A stretch of 64,000 bases of DNA, from positions 63,917,001-63,981,000 of the forward strand of contig CM075346.1 of the NCBI GenBank assembly GCA_037693485.1, read 5' to 3'. The DNA is from Kitagawia praeruptora (taxonomy: Eukaryota; Streptophyta; Magnoliopsida; Apiales; Apiaceae). The notes under the pieces were generated by a model that did not search any database, was not told the DNA's origin, and was given only the letters and a program-made list of their open reading frames with translations. Below, one piece after another: positions 21,659 to 33,732 of this stretch (the stretch's first letter is position 1; every line of letters starts with the position of its first letter). The position numbers were made by a program, and so were the translations under genes.

Positions 21659-23090
21659 TGTTAGTAGTATTTTTTGTGTTCATTCTCAGGGAAGGACTGA
21701 ATGTAATATCAAAGTTCAGGTTTCTTATCTCTTTACGTCTAGAAGTGTATGAGAAGAATTTTGGGTTTTTGAATTAACTAAATTAAACTAATTATCAATC
21801 GAGAATAAAATATATGAGGAAAACAATCCAAGAACTGGGGTTCTTCACTTGGTTTCAATGCACATTCAATATCTATGTGATGTCTACGTTCTTACTCTGC
21901 TGAAAATAATTCTTCTAAGGTTATAATGTTCTCTTCCAAGATACAATATAATGTCTACAACTATACCCTAATTGTCACTTCCGTGATGCAATCAAAGACA
22001 ATCATAAACTATTAAGCTCCAAGAATTATAAGTCTCACAACTCTCCTATTAATCTCCCAATCAAATATTCGAGTTATGTCTGTTAAATCATGCACTAAAA
22101 TTGCAACTCCTCTTCCAAGTTATTACAATCCCGAAAATCCAATCAAAGGTTCATGACTCCCCTAATTGTGTTAAGCTCTCAATAACAGATCAGCTAAGCA
22201 AGAAAATCACAGATAATTAAACACACATGAATACCAAGGAATACTACCCAATCCTCAGATTAGAGAATTAGTTACGCATATTTAATAAAGAAAACATAAT
22301 AATAATAATAATGAATGAAAACATAATATTGAAGAAAGAATTGAAGAACGAAAGTACCTTGATACGATTAAAAGCTATGAATTGTTCTCTATGGATTGTT
22401 CTATGAATTGTTATGATTTACAATGGTAGGATGTGTTTAAATAGGCTCTACAAATCTTGCCCAGCAAGAAAATACCAAAACAAAATTATAATAGAATTTC
22501 TGCAAAATACGTTTCCTAAACTGATTCTGTTTTTAAGAAAAATTCGTAGCTGACTTTTCTTCAGATATTCTGGAACGTTCCAATCGTAATTGGACCTCTG
22601 GACCACTTTAGAATGATAGAGAATCTCGTTATCTTTGCGTGGACTGCTTACGGGCCTCAAACGGAGTTGTAGAACTCAAGATATGGCCAAAATAGTAAAA
22701 ACTGTAATTTTTCAGCACCGCGCGCGTGCAACCTGCGCCCAACAGTCTGTTCTTCGCGCAGATTGCTCCTACCCGGCGCAATTTGCTCGTGGGAATCCTA
22801 TCCCAAGTTGTAGAAAATCTCCCAGGCTTCGCGTGGGCAGTAAGATCGCTGAAAACGGACTTCTAGAACTCCAGATATGACCAAAACAGTATAAGCTGCG
22901 CAGCCTTCCCGGAAAATCCGAATTTTAATCAATTAATTCTCCAAAAACGATAGAAGCATAAACTTTAATCAACATTCTCGTAAATCTGCACAACTAAGCA
23001 AAACACATCAAAACTACAACAACTTGAGTCCAAAACAATCAATTTAAGCTGAACGGAGGCATTCCAAGTGGATATAAAATCCACTTATCA
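21659..23090 (-). mobile_element. E4 right (5') LTR
   Basis: A 1432-bp LTR matching 17145-18595 with about 15 substitutions and two small gaps by eye. It ends CCACTTATCA, immediately followed by the GGAGG flank and the rest of the E5 LTR. Confidence 0.92.
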
Positions 23091-23745
23091 GGAGGTCCTA
23101 GATTGTGATCACCACGCAAACCTTTGATGCAAGATCCGCGTCTCTAAATCGTCCACACGAACGTTCGATCGTCCAACGATCCAAGGAGCAGGTACTAGCC
23201 AAAATCAGCCTCTCTCTCTCTCTAGCCTCTCAAAGAATAGAGCAGCTAGGGTTTTTAAGAAAAAACGATTTTGCAAAAGTGTTCCCTAACCAATACATCT
23301 TTATGTATTTATAGGGAGAAAGATGGGCCTAACCCTAATCAGCTTGGGCTTCAATTAAAACAAACTGATTTGGGTTTTTAATGAATTAAATTCGAAATAA
23401 TATTTAATTAACTAAGTCCAACTCAATTAATTATTTATCAATTTCGAATTTATAATCATTTAATTAAAAAACGAAATCTGATTCCATAATCAATTTCGAA
23501 TTTTAATTATTTAATTTAAATCTAATATTTAAATTAAAACTCCTTTTAAAACGTTCTTATTGTGTAACCCTTTAGGTTATTATTACGTTGGCAATAATTT
23601 TAATATCCAATAATAAAATTATAAACAATGAGTGGCATCTAGTAATACATCATTGCTACCCAAGTAATAATAATAATTTGTGATCCAATTAAACCTTTCG
23701 TGATATAATGTTTCCGTGTAATATAATCCCTTTAACTAAATATTA

Positions 23746-23998
23746 CTCCCTCAGTCCCAATAGGTTGTTTACATTTCAAAATGAGGTTTTTGGCACGCAT
23801 TTTAAGGTGCATTTTAAGGATAGTTCTATAACTTATTTTTTTAATTTTATTTTTTTGTATAAAAATATAACACATATATTTTTATACAAAAAAAGAAAAA
23901 TTTTAAAATAAGTTATGGAACTACCCTTAAAATACACCTTAAAATGCGTGCCAGAAAGTGTAAAAAGAAATGTAAAGAATTGGTTGGGACGGAGGGAG
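23746..23998. mobile_element. Stowaway-type MITE in the E5 left LTR
   Basis: 253 bp with terminal inverted repeats CTCCCTCAGTCCCAATA and TTGGGACGGAGGGAG, flanked by TA on each side (23744-23745 and 23999-24000). The other E5 LTR has the empty site AAATATTATAGATT near 31333, proving a TA-targeted insertion after E5 arrived. The interior is one long imperfect hairpin with TTTTAAGG arms and no coding capacity. The termini fit the Tc1/mariner (Stowaway) group. Confidence 0.95.
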
Positions 23999-24766
23999 TA
24001 TAGATTAAACTCGAGGCATGTATTTAGTCATCCTCTTCATAATTTAATCCGGGTTTACTTGATACATGAGTAGACTATTAAGACAAATCATTATTTGAGC
24101 ATGGCCATGCATTTTATAGTCTCACTCAATCAAGAGGCCAATAATATCTCTCCTAATAATAGGAGGGTTAAATCCTTTATCTATCATTCATATTTCTCAT
24201 ACGTCTCATAATATACCCGATGTACATTTTTATCATCACCCGGTCAAAGGTAACTTTTAATGTAGTCAAAGTATATTAATCCTCGTATAGAAATATAATG
24301 ATCTCAAGTCTAAGGATCATTACACCATTATCACTGTGAGTCTTTCTAATGACATTATCAACATGTAGAAACTCACTGTGGGTCAATCCAGTACCATGTA
24401 GAATATTACATGCACCTATGTTCTTGACTTTAGTATCACTATACCTATGACCAATGAGATGTGGTCATCAGTCAACAAACATACTAATCTTTATGCATTA
24501 TAATTGTCCAATATTAATAATGCTCGATTAGGGATATTTAGGAATATTAACACTATTCTTATAATCTCATTTTTTAAGTCACATACTTAAAGATATAGAA
24601 TACATGTTACATATTCCAAGGACATTTATTGTTCTAATATTTATATCGCAGTAAATAAAGATATAATAAATCATTGTTGAATAATCGATATAACATAATC
24701 ACTGAATAACAAAATAGTTTATCCTAGAAGCACAATTACATTGTCTCTAGGGCACTAACACTATCA

Positions 24767-24778
24767 ATCTCCCACTTG
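24767..24778 (-). other. E5 polypurine tract
   Basis: On the minus strand CAAGTGGGAGAT immediately precedes the 3' LTR start TGATAGTG. The same GTGGGAGAT form is used by E3. Confidence 0.85.
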
Positions 24779-24780
24779 CA

Positions 24781-27375
24781 CTAGAGCCAATCGCTTATGT
24801 ATCTAATACCCATGGAACTAGTGTGACCTTCGTGCTTCTGCTGCGACAAAGCTTTGGTCAGTGGGTCCGCAACATTATCATTAGTATGCACTTTACATAT
24901 ATGTATATCTCCGCTCTCGTTTATCTCTCGAAGAAGGTGATATCTCCTAAGTATATGCTTTGCTTTGGAATGGGACCTCGGTTCCTTTGCCTGCGCAATA
25001 GCTCCATTGTTATCGCAATACAGATCAACTGGATCTGCGATCGACGGAACCACACCAAGTCCCGAAAGAAATTTTCGAATCCAAACAGCCTCTTTGGCTG
25101 CTTCACTGGCAGCAATATACTCAGCTTCCATTGTAGAATCAGCTACTGTCTCTTGCTTCGAACTTTTCCAGCTTACAGCACCTCCATTTAGACAAAACAC
25201 GAATCCAGACTGGGACACAGAATCATCCCTATCTGTCTGGAAACTAGCATCAGTGTAACCTTTTACAACCAGCTTCTCATCTCCTCCGTATATCAAGAAC
25301 GAATCTTTAGTCCGTTTAAGGTACTTAAGAATATTCTTGACAGCTGTCCAGTGACCCTCACCAGGATTTGACTGGTACCTGCTCGTCATGCTTAAAGCAT
25401 ACGAGACATCAGGACGAGTACATATCATCGCATACATTATAGAACCAATTGCCGAAGCATATGGTACTTTACTCATACGGTCCTTATCATCTGATGATTT
25501 AGGACAGTTTTCCTTTGAGATCACTATCCCATGAGACACCGGGACAAAGCCACTCTTTGCCTTTTGCATTCCAAAACGATGCAATACTTTGTCAATGTAT
25601 GTACTCTGACTTAGACCGATTAATCTTTTAGATCTATCTCTATAGATCCTGATCCCTAAGATATAGGTAGCATCGCCTAAGTCTTTCATCGAGAAACTTT
25701 TTCCCAACCAAGTCTTCACAGCCTGTAGAGAAGGAATGTCATTCCCTATTAGTAATATGTCATCCACATATAATACTAGGAATGCCACATGGCTCCCACT
25801 AACCTTCTTGTAAACACACGGCTTATCCTCATTTTGTATGAAGCCAAAATCTTTGACTGTTTCATCAAAACGGATGTTCCACCTCCTTGAGGCCTGCTTC
25901 AATCCATAAATAGATCGTAGCAACTTACAAACCATTCTAGCAAACTTTGGATCGACAAAACCCTCAGGTTGTGTCATGTACACATCCTCTTCTAAGCTTC
26001 CATTTAGGAAAGCAGTCTTGACATCCATTTGCCAGATTTCATAGTCATAATAAGCCGCTATCGCAAGCAAAATCCTGATGGATTTGACCATAGCTACCGG
26101 TGAGAAAGTTTCATCATAGTCTATACCATGAATTTGCTTGAAACCTTTCGCCACCAGTCTTGCTTTGTAGGTCTGTATTTTTCCATCCATGTCAGTTTTC
26201 TTCTTGAAAACCCACTTGCATTCTATGGGTTTAACCCCATCAGGTGGTGCAACCAAAGTCCATACTTTGTTTTCATACATGGAATCCATCTCAGATTTCA
26301 TGGCTTCCAGCCATCTCTCAGAATCTGGACTATTCATAGCATCCTTGTAGGTGAGAGGCTCATCATTATCTACAAGCATCACATCGCCACTTTGAGTCAG
26401 GAGAAATCCATAATATCTCTCTGGCTCATGGCGTATCCTACTTGATCTACGAACGACCTGTGTTTCTTGAGCAGTATTGTTCTCAACATCTTGAGTCTCA
26501 TTCTGCTCATGTTCCAACTCTGGTTCAACAACATCTTGTAGTTCTCGATCCTCATCGAGATCTATTGTCCTCCCACTGTTTTTCTTAGAAAGCAGTTCTC
26601 TCTCTAGAAATACAGCCGTTCGAGCAACAAACACTTTGTTCTCAGAAGGTTTATAGAAATAATACCCTTTAGTTTCCCATGGGTATCCTACAAAATTACA
26701 TTTGTCTGATTTCGGTCCTAGCTTATCAGAGATCAAACGTTTCACAAACGCTTCACATCCCCAAACTTTCATAAATGAAACGCTATTACGTTTTTCAGTC
26801 CATAACTCATATGGTGTCTTTTGAACCGATTTTGAAGGAACACGGTTTAGTGTTTGTGCAGCCGTCTCTAGGGCATAACCCCAGAAACTAATTGGAAGAT
26901 CCGCATGACTCATCATCGATCGCACCATGTCCAACAAGGTACGATTTCTCCTTTCAGACACTCCATTCCATTGTGGTGTTCCAGGAGGAGTGAGTTGTGA
27001 TACGATACCACACTCCTTTAAGAAATTCTTAAATTCTAAGCTTAAGTATTCTCCCCCACGATCAGATCGTAGAGTTTTAATACTTTCGCTCTTTTGCTTC
27101 TCTACTTCAGCCTTATACTCTTTGAATTTTTCAAACGATTCGGATTTGTTCTTCAAAAGATACACATATCCGTATCTACTAAAATCATCAGTAAAGGTTA
27201 TGAAATAGTAATAGCCACCTCTTGCCATCGTACGCATTGGACCACATACATCACTATGTATCAGTTCCAATCGTTTGGTGGCCCTCTCACCTTGACCGGT
27301 AAAAGGAGCTTTAGTCATTTTGCCAATGAGACATGGTTCACATTCCTCGTATAATTCGAAATCAAACTTGTCCAA
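24781..27375 (-). pseudogene. E5 integrase, reverse transcriptase and RNase H
   Basis: 864 residues open to a stop just before the PPT. Integrase comes first: the Asp in LIHSDVCGP (residue 42), the Asp in LRSDRGGEY (105) and the Glu in VSERRNRT (141) give the DD35E triad intact. Reverse transcriptase follows, with QMDVKTAFLNG and an intact YVDDILLIGND active site. RNase H closes the protein (GYTDASFQ, DSTMEAEYIAASEA, DNNGAI). The only lesion found is a frameshift in the interval 27423-27445, which separates this frame from Gag-protease inside the WHCRLGH zinc-finger motif of integrase. Otherwise it is nearly complete. The assignment is certain; activity is unlikely without the frame being joined. 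Confidence 0.93.
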
Positions 27376-27422
27376 GTATCCATCCTTATGTAACTTGGAA
27401 ATGCGATTCTCATTTATATGGC

Positions 27423-28763
27423 CTAAACGACAGTGCCAGAGAGGTATGTATGATTTGAGTCATTTGTTTTAAGACGTTTGTTATTTATGTTATAGACAGA
27501 AGTATCAAGATCAAGAACATATAAACCATTAAACAAACGTGCAACCCCATAGGTAACATTATTCAATGAAAAGGAACAACTATTGTTCTGAATTAAGAAA
27601 GAAAAACCAATCTTGTCCAAACAAGAAACGGAAATAATGTTTCTGCAAATCGGAGGCACGTAAAAACAGTTCTCAAGTTCTAAAATGAGCCCTGTGGGCA
27701 ACGATAAATGATAAGTCCCTACAGCTAAAGCAGCAACCTTTGCTCCATTGCCAACGCGTAGATCAACTTCTCCCTTAGCCAAAGTCCTACTTCTCTGCAG
27801 TTCCTGCACATTTATACAAAAGTGAGAAGCACATCCAGTATCCAATACCCAAGATGTAGAAATAGACAGATTGACTTCTATAACATAAATACCTGAAGTA
27901 GAAGCTTGCGCAGCCTTCTTCTTCTTCAGATCCTCCAAGTAAACAGGACAGTTTCTCTTCCAGTGACCAGGCTTCTTGCAGTAGTGACATTCACCTTTGT
28001 CAGCCTGTACGACATCTCCCTTCGGCTTTTTAGCCTTTTTGAAAGAGGGCTTAGAAGGACCATGATCTTTTGATGCTACCTTTTTCTTGCCCTTCCATTT
28101 CCCTTTTCCCTTAGCACCTTTCTTGCCCACCATCATTATGGGAGCTTTCTCAGTTGCCTTGACCATATTTGCTTCAGTGGTCCTCAGCATGGCCAACAAT
28201 TCCATAGGAGTCTTATCTTGCTCAGTCATATTAAAAGTCATAATGAACTGAGTATAGTCGCTGTTCAAAGATTGCAAGATTATATCGACTTGAGCCTCTC
28301 GCTGAAGCGGGAAACCCAAACGAGAAAGGTAATCACAATACCCGATCATCTTTAGAACATGTGGTCCGACTAGTCCGTTGCCCTGCTTGCACGAGAAGAG
28401 TGCTTTGCTTGTGTTGAACTTTTCCACACGAGCCTGTGATTGAAACATCGTCGAAAGATGTTCAAACATAGTATAAGCATTCATATCAAAATGCTGCTTC
28501 TGAAGCTCAGCATCCATAGTAGCAAGCATAAGACAAGCCACATCAGTAGCATCATCAATATGCTTCTGATAAGCATTTCGTTGATCTTGAGTGGCATTAG
28601 CAGCAGGGGCTGCCGGTGGAGGAATATCAATCACATAAGATTTCTTTTCCTGCATGAGAACAATTATCAAATTCCTAGACCAGTCAAGGAAGTTTGATCC
28701 TGTAAGCTTGTCCTTCTCAAGGACTGATCGCACAGAGAAAGTGTTGTTTGTGTTGTTTGCCAT
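27423..28763 (-). pseudogene. E5 Gag and protease
   Basis: 446 residues from an ATG in a good plant context (AAATGGC). The N-terminal Gag has NFLDWSRNLIIVL and LQKQHFDMNAYTMFEHL, close to BARE/Angela Gag. A lysine-rich linker leads to a CCHC knuckle, CHYCKKPGHWKRNC (residue 259). The aspartic protease follows with SWVLDTGCASHF (Asp at 308) and the flap-like LRVGNGAKVAALAVGTY. The frame then slips before the WHCRLGH motif and ends at SGTVV. This would normally be continuous with pol as one polyprotein processed by the encoded protease. Confidence 0.92.
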
Positions 28764-30520
28764 TTCGAATATCTACAATGTTAAAATGCATAAAATAATT
28801 AGTCTACGGAATTGTTAAATTATGTTCAAGTGATTATTCATATATATTCATAATATATATCTCCCACTATTTTATCAAATTAATAGCCCTACCTATCAAT
28901 TCGGAAAAGTTTCTCTAAACCTTTCTAGTAAGCCAAGATCCATATTTCATCCCTTTTAAGGTCAGCTTTGGCTTTTCTCCTTAAAATGATTATTTAGGTA
29001 GACAACATTTGTCAATTATATCATATATAACTCTTGGATAGTTTGGTAGAACAACATTTGTTCCTATTCATCCAGTAAATCTTACCAAACTCTATGCCTC
29101 TAAGTTCACAATCCTATTGTGGTCACTTAGTTAAGTCAAACCCAAAGGTCTAACAATTGAGTATCACTAACTTACTCGATCGCGCCTTACCACGATAAAC
29201 GAGGGTACTCCGCTTTGGCGCACCTACCCTTTGTCGATCTAGGTCTTGACGAGTGTTTCCCATTTGGAAGGCATCTTAAACTTAATATTCTGTTAGGGGT
29301 TTATTTAAAACGACCATGATCCCATCATAAAAAGATTCCCAATTTTTCCTTGAATTAAATACTTCAAATCAATATTCACCAATGGTTTGAATTCCAGGTT
29401 GTTGGAGGAGTCACAAGCGGCCTCACTTAATATCCAACTTCCTTACAGGTATGACCCGTTTTTGACAAAATCTCCCCATATCGAAATAATTGAAAATTCG
29501 TATTTAATTCCGTATTTCATTAAATACAGAAATCTCATAGTCGTTATAGTAAATTTTAAAATCTCGAGTCGTTACAGATTTTATCTTATTTAAGCAGGCA
29601 TGGCATGGGTGATGTATCTAATACATACATACATTCTACTTAATCTAATTAAGCATGCATATCTATCATTACGCATACATATCATCATATGTAAAGTGCA
29701 TGAATGTAAAATCGTGCTTGGTTATGGCCCAATCCTATATGATCTTTCCAAGCTAATGGAAAAATCTAGGTCAATCTATGGTGGTTAATAAAACTAAATT
29801 ATTACATAGTTGGTCTTCATAAATACATGTCTTCTTTGTGTCATCAACCTTCATCTCCATTGATCCTTCATTGCATGCTTCCAATGATCTTCTTATTACA
29901 TAGAATATAAAACATAACTATACTAATGTACTTACATAAGAACTCGAGTTACATTCGAGATGAACAATTACAAAGCACCAAGAAAATGACATGCAAGTCG
30001 TATTTATAAAACCAAACCACAATAATAAAAACCACTAACCTATGGGTCTCAAGGCCATAACCAATCACCATGCTCAATTAACACTTAAGAACATCATATC
30101 AAAATATATCACATGAATAAAGCATATGTCACAAGCCCAAATTTGTCACAAGCCCTAACCACGCGGATCGACCTTAATTTGATTCCAGAAGCATATATCA
30201 GTATACATGCGACCTTAATTCCAGTAACCATAAAACATGTATCAGTATACACATAACCCTAATCCCTGTATACGGATCATATCCAATAACATCCATTCGA
30301 CAGTTTATATCATCATACAAACCAAGCAACATACATATCATTAACAGATCACATACATATGAGTCATGGCAGATTCTAAACATGCTAGCATCATTATATC
30401 AGAATATACAGATTCATTATATCACACATATAACATAATTGTATCATGGCAGATTCATCAAACATGCATACTCGTAATAATACAGTAAACACGTAACCAA
30501 ACCAACCTCTTATACACGTA
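28764..30520 (-). other. E5 untranslated leader
   Basis: About 1.76 kb between the PBS and the gag ATG on the minus strand. It is AT-rich with no ORF of interest and several short upstream ATGs. Long structured leaders are usual in Angela/BARE elements and normally hold the packaging signal. A GTATAC/ATATATCAGTATAC theme recurs near 30190-30260, but nothing more specific could be supported. Confidence 0.65.
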
Positions 30521-30532
30521 GCTCTGATACCA
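30521..30532 (-). other. E5 primer-binding site (tRNA-iMet)
   Basis: GCTCTGATACCA on the plus strand is TGGTATCAGAGC on the minus strand, 1 bp from the right LTR, fixing the element's orientation. Confidence 0.95.
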
Positions 30533-30533
30533 T

Positions 30534-32105
30534 TGAAGGGTTTCGGGGCATAAACGCAGCGAAAAACAGTCGTAAAAACAATAAAAATCCGAAACCCTAA
30601 TCATAGGATCCATGTATAAGACATGCTGATTATGGTGAATAGAATCAGTACCTTTACGAAGCTTTACGAATTCGGTTGACAGATGGAGGTCCTAGATTGT
30701 GATCACCACGCAAACCTTTGATGCAAGATCCGCGTCTCTAAATCGTCCACACGAACGTTCGATCGTCGAACGATCCAAGGAGCAGGTACTAGCCAAAATC
30801 AGCCTCTCTCTCTCTCTAGCCTCTCAAAGAATAGAGCAGCTAGGGTTTTTAAGAAAAAACGATTTTGCAAAAGTGTTCCCTAACCAATACATCTTTATGT
30901 ATTTATAGGGAGAAAGATGGGCCTAACCCTAATCAGCTTGGGCTTCAATTAAAACAAACTGATTTGGGTTTTTAATGAATTAAATTCGAAATAATATTTA
31001 ATTAACTAAGTCCAACTCAATTAATTATTTATCAATTTCAAATTTATAATCATTTAATTAAAAAACGAAATCTGATTCCATAATCAATTTCGAATTTTAA
31101 TTATTTAATTTAAATCTAATATTTAAATTAAAACTCCTTTTAAAACGTTCTTATTGTGTAACCCTTTAGGTTATTATTACGTTGGCAATAATTTTAATAT
31201 CCAATAATAAAATTATAAACAATGAGTGGCATCTAGTAATACATCATTGCTACCCAAGTAATAATAATAATTGGTGATCCAATTAAACCTTTCGTGATAT
31301 AATGTTTCCGTGTAATATAATCCCTTTAACCAAATATTATAGATTAAACTCGAGGCATGTATTTAGTCATCCTCTTCATAATTTAATCCGGGTTTACTTG
31401 ATACATGAGTAGACTATTAAGACAAATCATTATTTGAGCACGGCCATGCATTTTATAGTCTCACTCAATCAAGAGGCCAATAATATCTCTCCTAATAATA
31501 GGAGGGTTAAATCCTTTATCTATCATTCATATTTCTCATACGTCTCATAATATACCCGATGTACATTTTTATCATCACCCGGTCAAAGGTAACTTTTAAT
31601 GTAGTCAAAGTATATTAATCCTCGTATAGAAATATAATGATCTCAAGTCTAAGGATCATTACACCATTATCACTGTGAGTCTTTCTAATGACATTATCAA
31701 CATGTAGAAACTCACTGTGGGTCAATCCAGTGCCATGTAGAATATTACATGCACCTATGTTCTTGACTTTAGTATCACTATACCTATGACCAATGAGATG
31801 TGGTCATCAGTCAACAAACATACTAATCTTTATGCATTATAATTGTCCCATATTAATAATGCTCGATTAGGGATATTTAGGAATATTAACACTATTCTTA
31901 TAATCTCATTTTTTAAGTCACATACTTAAAGATATAGAATACATGTTACATATTCCAAGGACATTTATTGTTCTAATATTTATATCGCAGTAAATAAAGA
32001 TATAATAAATCATTGTTGAATAATCGATATAACATAATCACTGAATAACAAAATAGTTTATCCTAGAAGCACAATTACATTGTCTCTAGGGCACTAACAC
32101 TATCA
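30534..32105 (-). mobile_element. E5 right (5') LTR
   Basis: An intact 1572-bp LTR, TGAAGGGTTTCGG to ACTATCA on the plus strand, followed by the ACTAT duplication. It lacks the MITE and E4 and so serves as the empty-site reference for the left LTR. Confidence 0.95.
30900..30908 (-). promoter_or_regulatory. TATA box of E5
   Basis: CTATAAATA on the minus strand, preceded by CTTTCTCC. It lies about 370 bp before the PBS, where the U3/R border is expected. The same sequence is in the left LTR. Confidence 0.6.
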
Positions 32106-33732
32106 ACTATCAAACCTGAACTTCAAAACCATTAATTCTCTAGTCAAAATAGAGTTAGTGAGAGGCATGCCCACACTTGAGTTCTGTCAAGAAGGAGTGT
32201 GTGAGGCTTGTCAAAAAGGAAAGATGAAAAGATCAAGCCACAAGTCAAAGACAGTGACATCAATAACCAAGCCCCTGCAACTCATTCATATGGATTTGTT
32301 TGGGCCTGTTAATATTATGTCACTAGGAAGAAAGAAGTATGCCTTGGTGATGGTTGATGACTTTACAAGGTATACATGGGTGGAATTTCTGGCATCAAAA
32401 GATGAGGCTCCACAAGTAATCATTGAGCACATAAAGAAAGTTGACAAGGAAGCAAAGGCCAACAATGCAAGTGTGATTGCACTGAGAAGTGATAATGGAA
32501 CAGAGTTCATAAATGCCATACTTGAAGCATTTTGCAAAGAGAATGGTATTTCTCAGCAATTCTCAGCTCCAAGGACTCCACAACAAAATGGAGTTGTTAA
32601 GAGGAAAAATAGAACTCTAATTGAGGCTGCTAGAACAATGTTACTTGATGCAAAGATGCCTACATGTTTTAGGGCTGAGGCTGTATGCACGACATGCTAT
32701 ATGCAGAACAGAACCCTCATCAACAAAAACACTGGAAAGACACCTTACAATTTGATGACTGGAAAGAAGCCTACTCTAAAGTATGTTCATACTTTTGGAA
32801 GCAAATGCTTTGTATTAAAGGATAATTCTGAATATGTTGGTAAGTTTGATGCAAAGGCATTTGAAGGAATTTTTCTTGGCTACTCTATGGAAAGAATTGC
32901 ATACAAAGTTTATGTCATCAGTCAAAAGAAAATTATGGAAAGAACAGATGTGACATTTGATGACAGCAAACTACCTGGACTAGAAGAAGCCAATGATGAA
33001 GATAAAGATCCATTGAAGTTTGATAATCTAGATGTTTCTGATGAAGAAACTGAAACTGAAGTTGAAACTCAAGTTCAACAGACTCAAGTGAATGATAATA
33101 CAAGAGAAGAATTTGTGCCAATCAACAGTGGAGAAACTAGCATCCAAGACACACCTGTGAGTAGTGGCAACCTCACAGGGGGAGGAAATCAGGATGATCA
33201 TGATTTGGATGATGAAGCAACATCAAGAATGAGAAATCAGGCTGAACACTCAAGGAAATGGGATAGATCACACACTGTAGAGCAAATCATTGGAGATCCT
33301 AATGCAGGAGTAAGGACTAGGAGAGCAACTCAGAATGAGTGTCTCTATGGTTGTTTCCTATCTCAGGTTGAGCCTAAGAAACTTGATGATGCACTGTTGG
33401 ATCCAGATTGGATTATTGCCATGCAAGAGGAGCTGAATCAATTTGAAAGGAACGAAGTATGGGAACTTGTGCCTGCACCAAAGAATAGAACCATTGTTGG
33501 AAGTAAATGGGTTCTGAAGAATAAGATGGATGAAGATGGTGTAATGGTAAGAAACAAAGCAAGGTTGGTTGCAAAAGGATACTCTCAACAGGAAGGCATT
33601 GATTATGATGAGACATTTGCCCCTGTTGCTAGATTGGAAGCCATCAGAATATTCTTGGCATTTGCTGCTCATTCAAACTTTAAAGTGTATCAAATGGATG
33701 TCAAGAGTGCATTTCTGAATGGAGAATTGTAA
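32106..33732 (+). pseudogene. E2 integrase and start of reverse transcriptase
   Basis: Continues the E2 integrase after E5. Zinc-finger cysteines lie in CEACQKGKM. The core has the Asp in LIHMDLFGP and the Asp in LRSDNGTEF, but the expected catalytic Glu 35 residues further on is Lys (NGVVKRKNRT, codon AAG at 32599-32601), where E1 has VERKNRT. Integrase would therefore be inactive. The C-terminal region carries the usual acidic linker and NAGVRTRRATQNE. Reverse transcriptase begins with WIIAMQEELNQF and ends this block at QMDVKSAFLNGEL, where TAA at 33730-33732 replaces a sense codon present in E1. Confidence 0.92.

Larger units (their letters stand above)
17145..23090 (-). mobile_element. 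E4: non-autonomous gypsy-type LTR element inside the E5 LTR
   Basis: LTRs lie at 17145-18595 and 21659-23090, each TGTTAG...TTATCA on the plus strand. A PBS next to the right LTR reads TGGCGCCGCTGCCGGGGA on the minus strand, and a minus-strand polypurine tract AAGTTTGGGGGTT lies next to the left LTR, so the element reads on the minus strand. The flanks GGAGA and GGAGG are a near-perfect 5-bp duplication. The 3.06-kb interior has no protease, RT or integrase, only one ORF of unknown function. The PBS and PPT types resemble Athila/Tat gypsy relatives, and the structure fits a LARD-like derivative moved in trans. Confidence 0.88.
16989..24766 (-). mobile_element. E5 left (3') LTR, split by E4 and a MITE
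   Basis: Three pieces, 16989-17144, 23091-23745 and 23999-24766, together match the right LTR at 30534-32105. On the plus strand it starts TGGAGGGTTTCGG (the right LTR has TGAAGGG) and ends ACTATCA. Between the pieces lie E4 (17145-23090) and a Stowaway-type MITE. A copy of the CTATAAATA promoter lies at about 23305. Confidence 0.92.
16989..32105 (-). mobile_element. E5: Angela-like copia retrotransposon nested in E2 pol
   Basis: It reads on the minus strand. The 5' LTR is on the right (30534-32105) and the 3' LTR on the left (16989-24766, split by E4 and a MITE). The target duplication is ACTAT at 16984-16988 and 32106-32110, and removing the element rejoins the E2 integrase reading. It contains a tRNA-iMet PBS, a 1.8-kb leader, gag-protease, integrase-RT-RNase H and a GTGGGAGAT polypurine tract. 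Lineage is inferred from Gag (BARE/Angela-like NFLDWSRNLIIVL) and LTR length of about 1.57 kb. LTR differences are about ten by eye, so the insertion is young. Confidence 0.93.
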
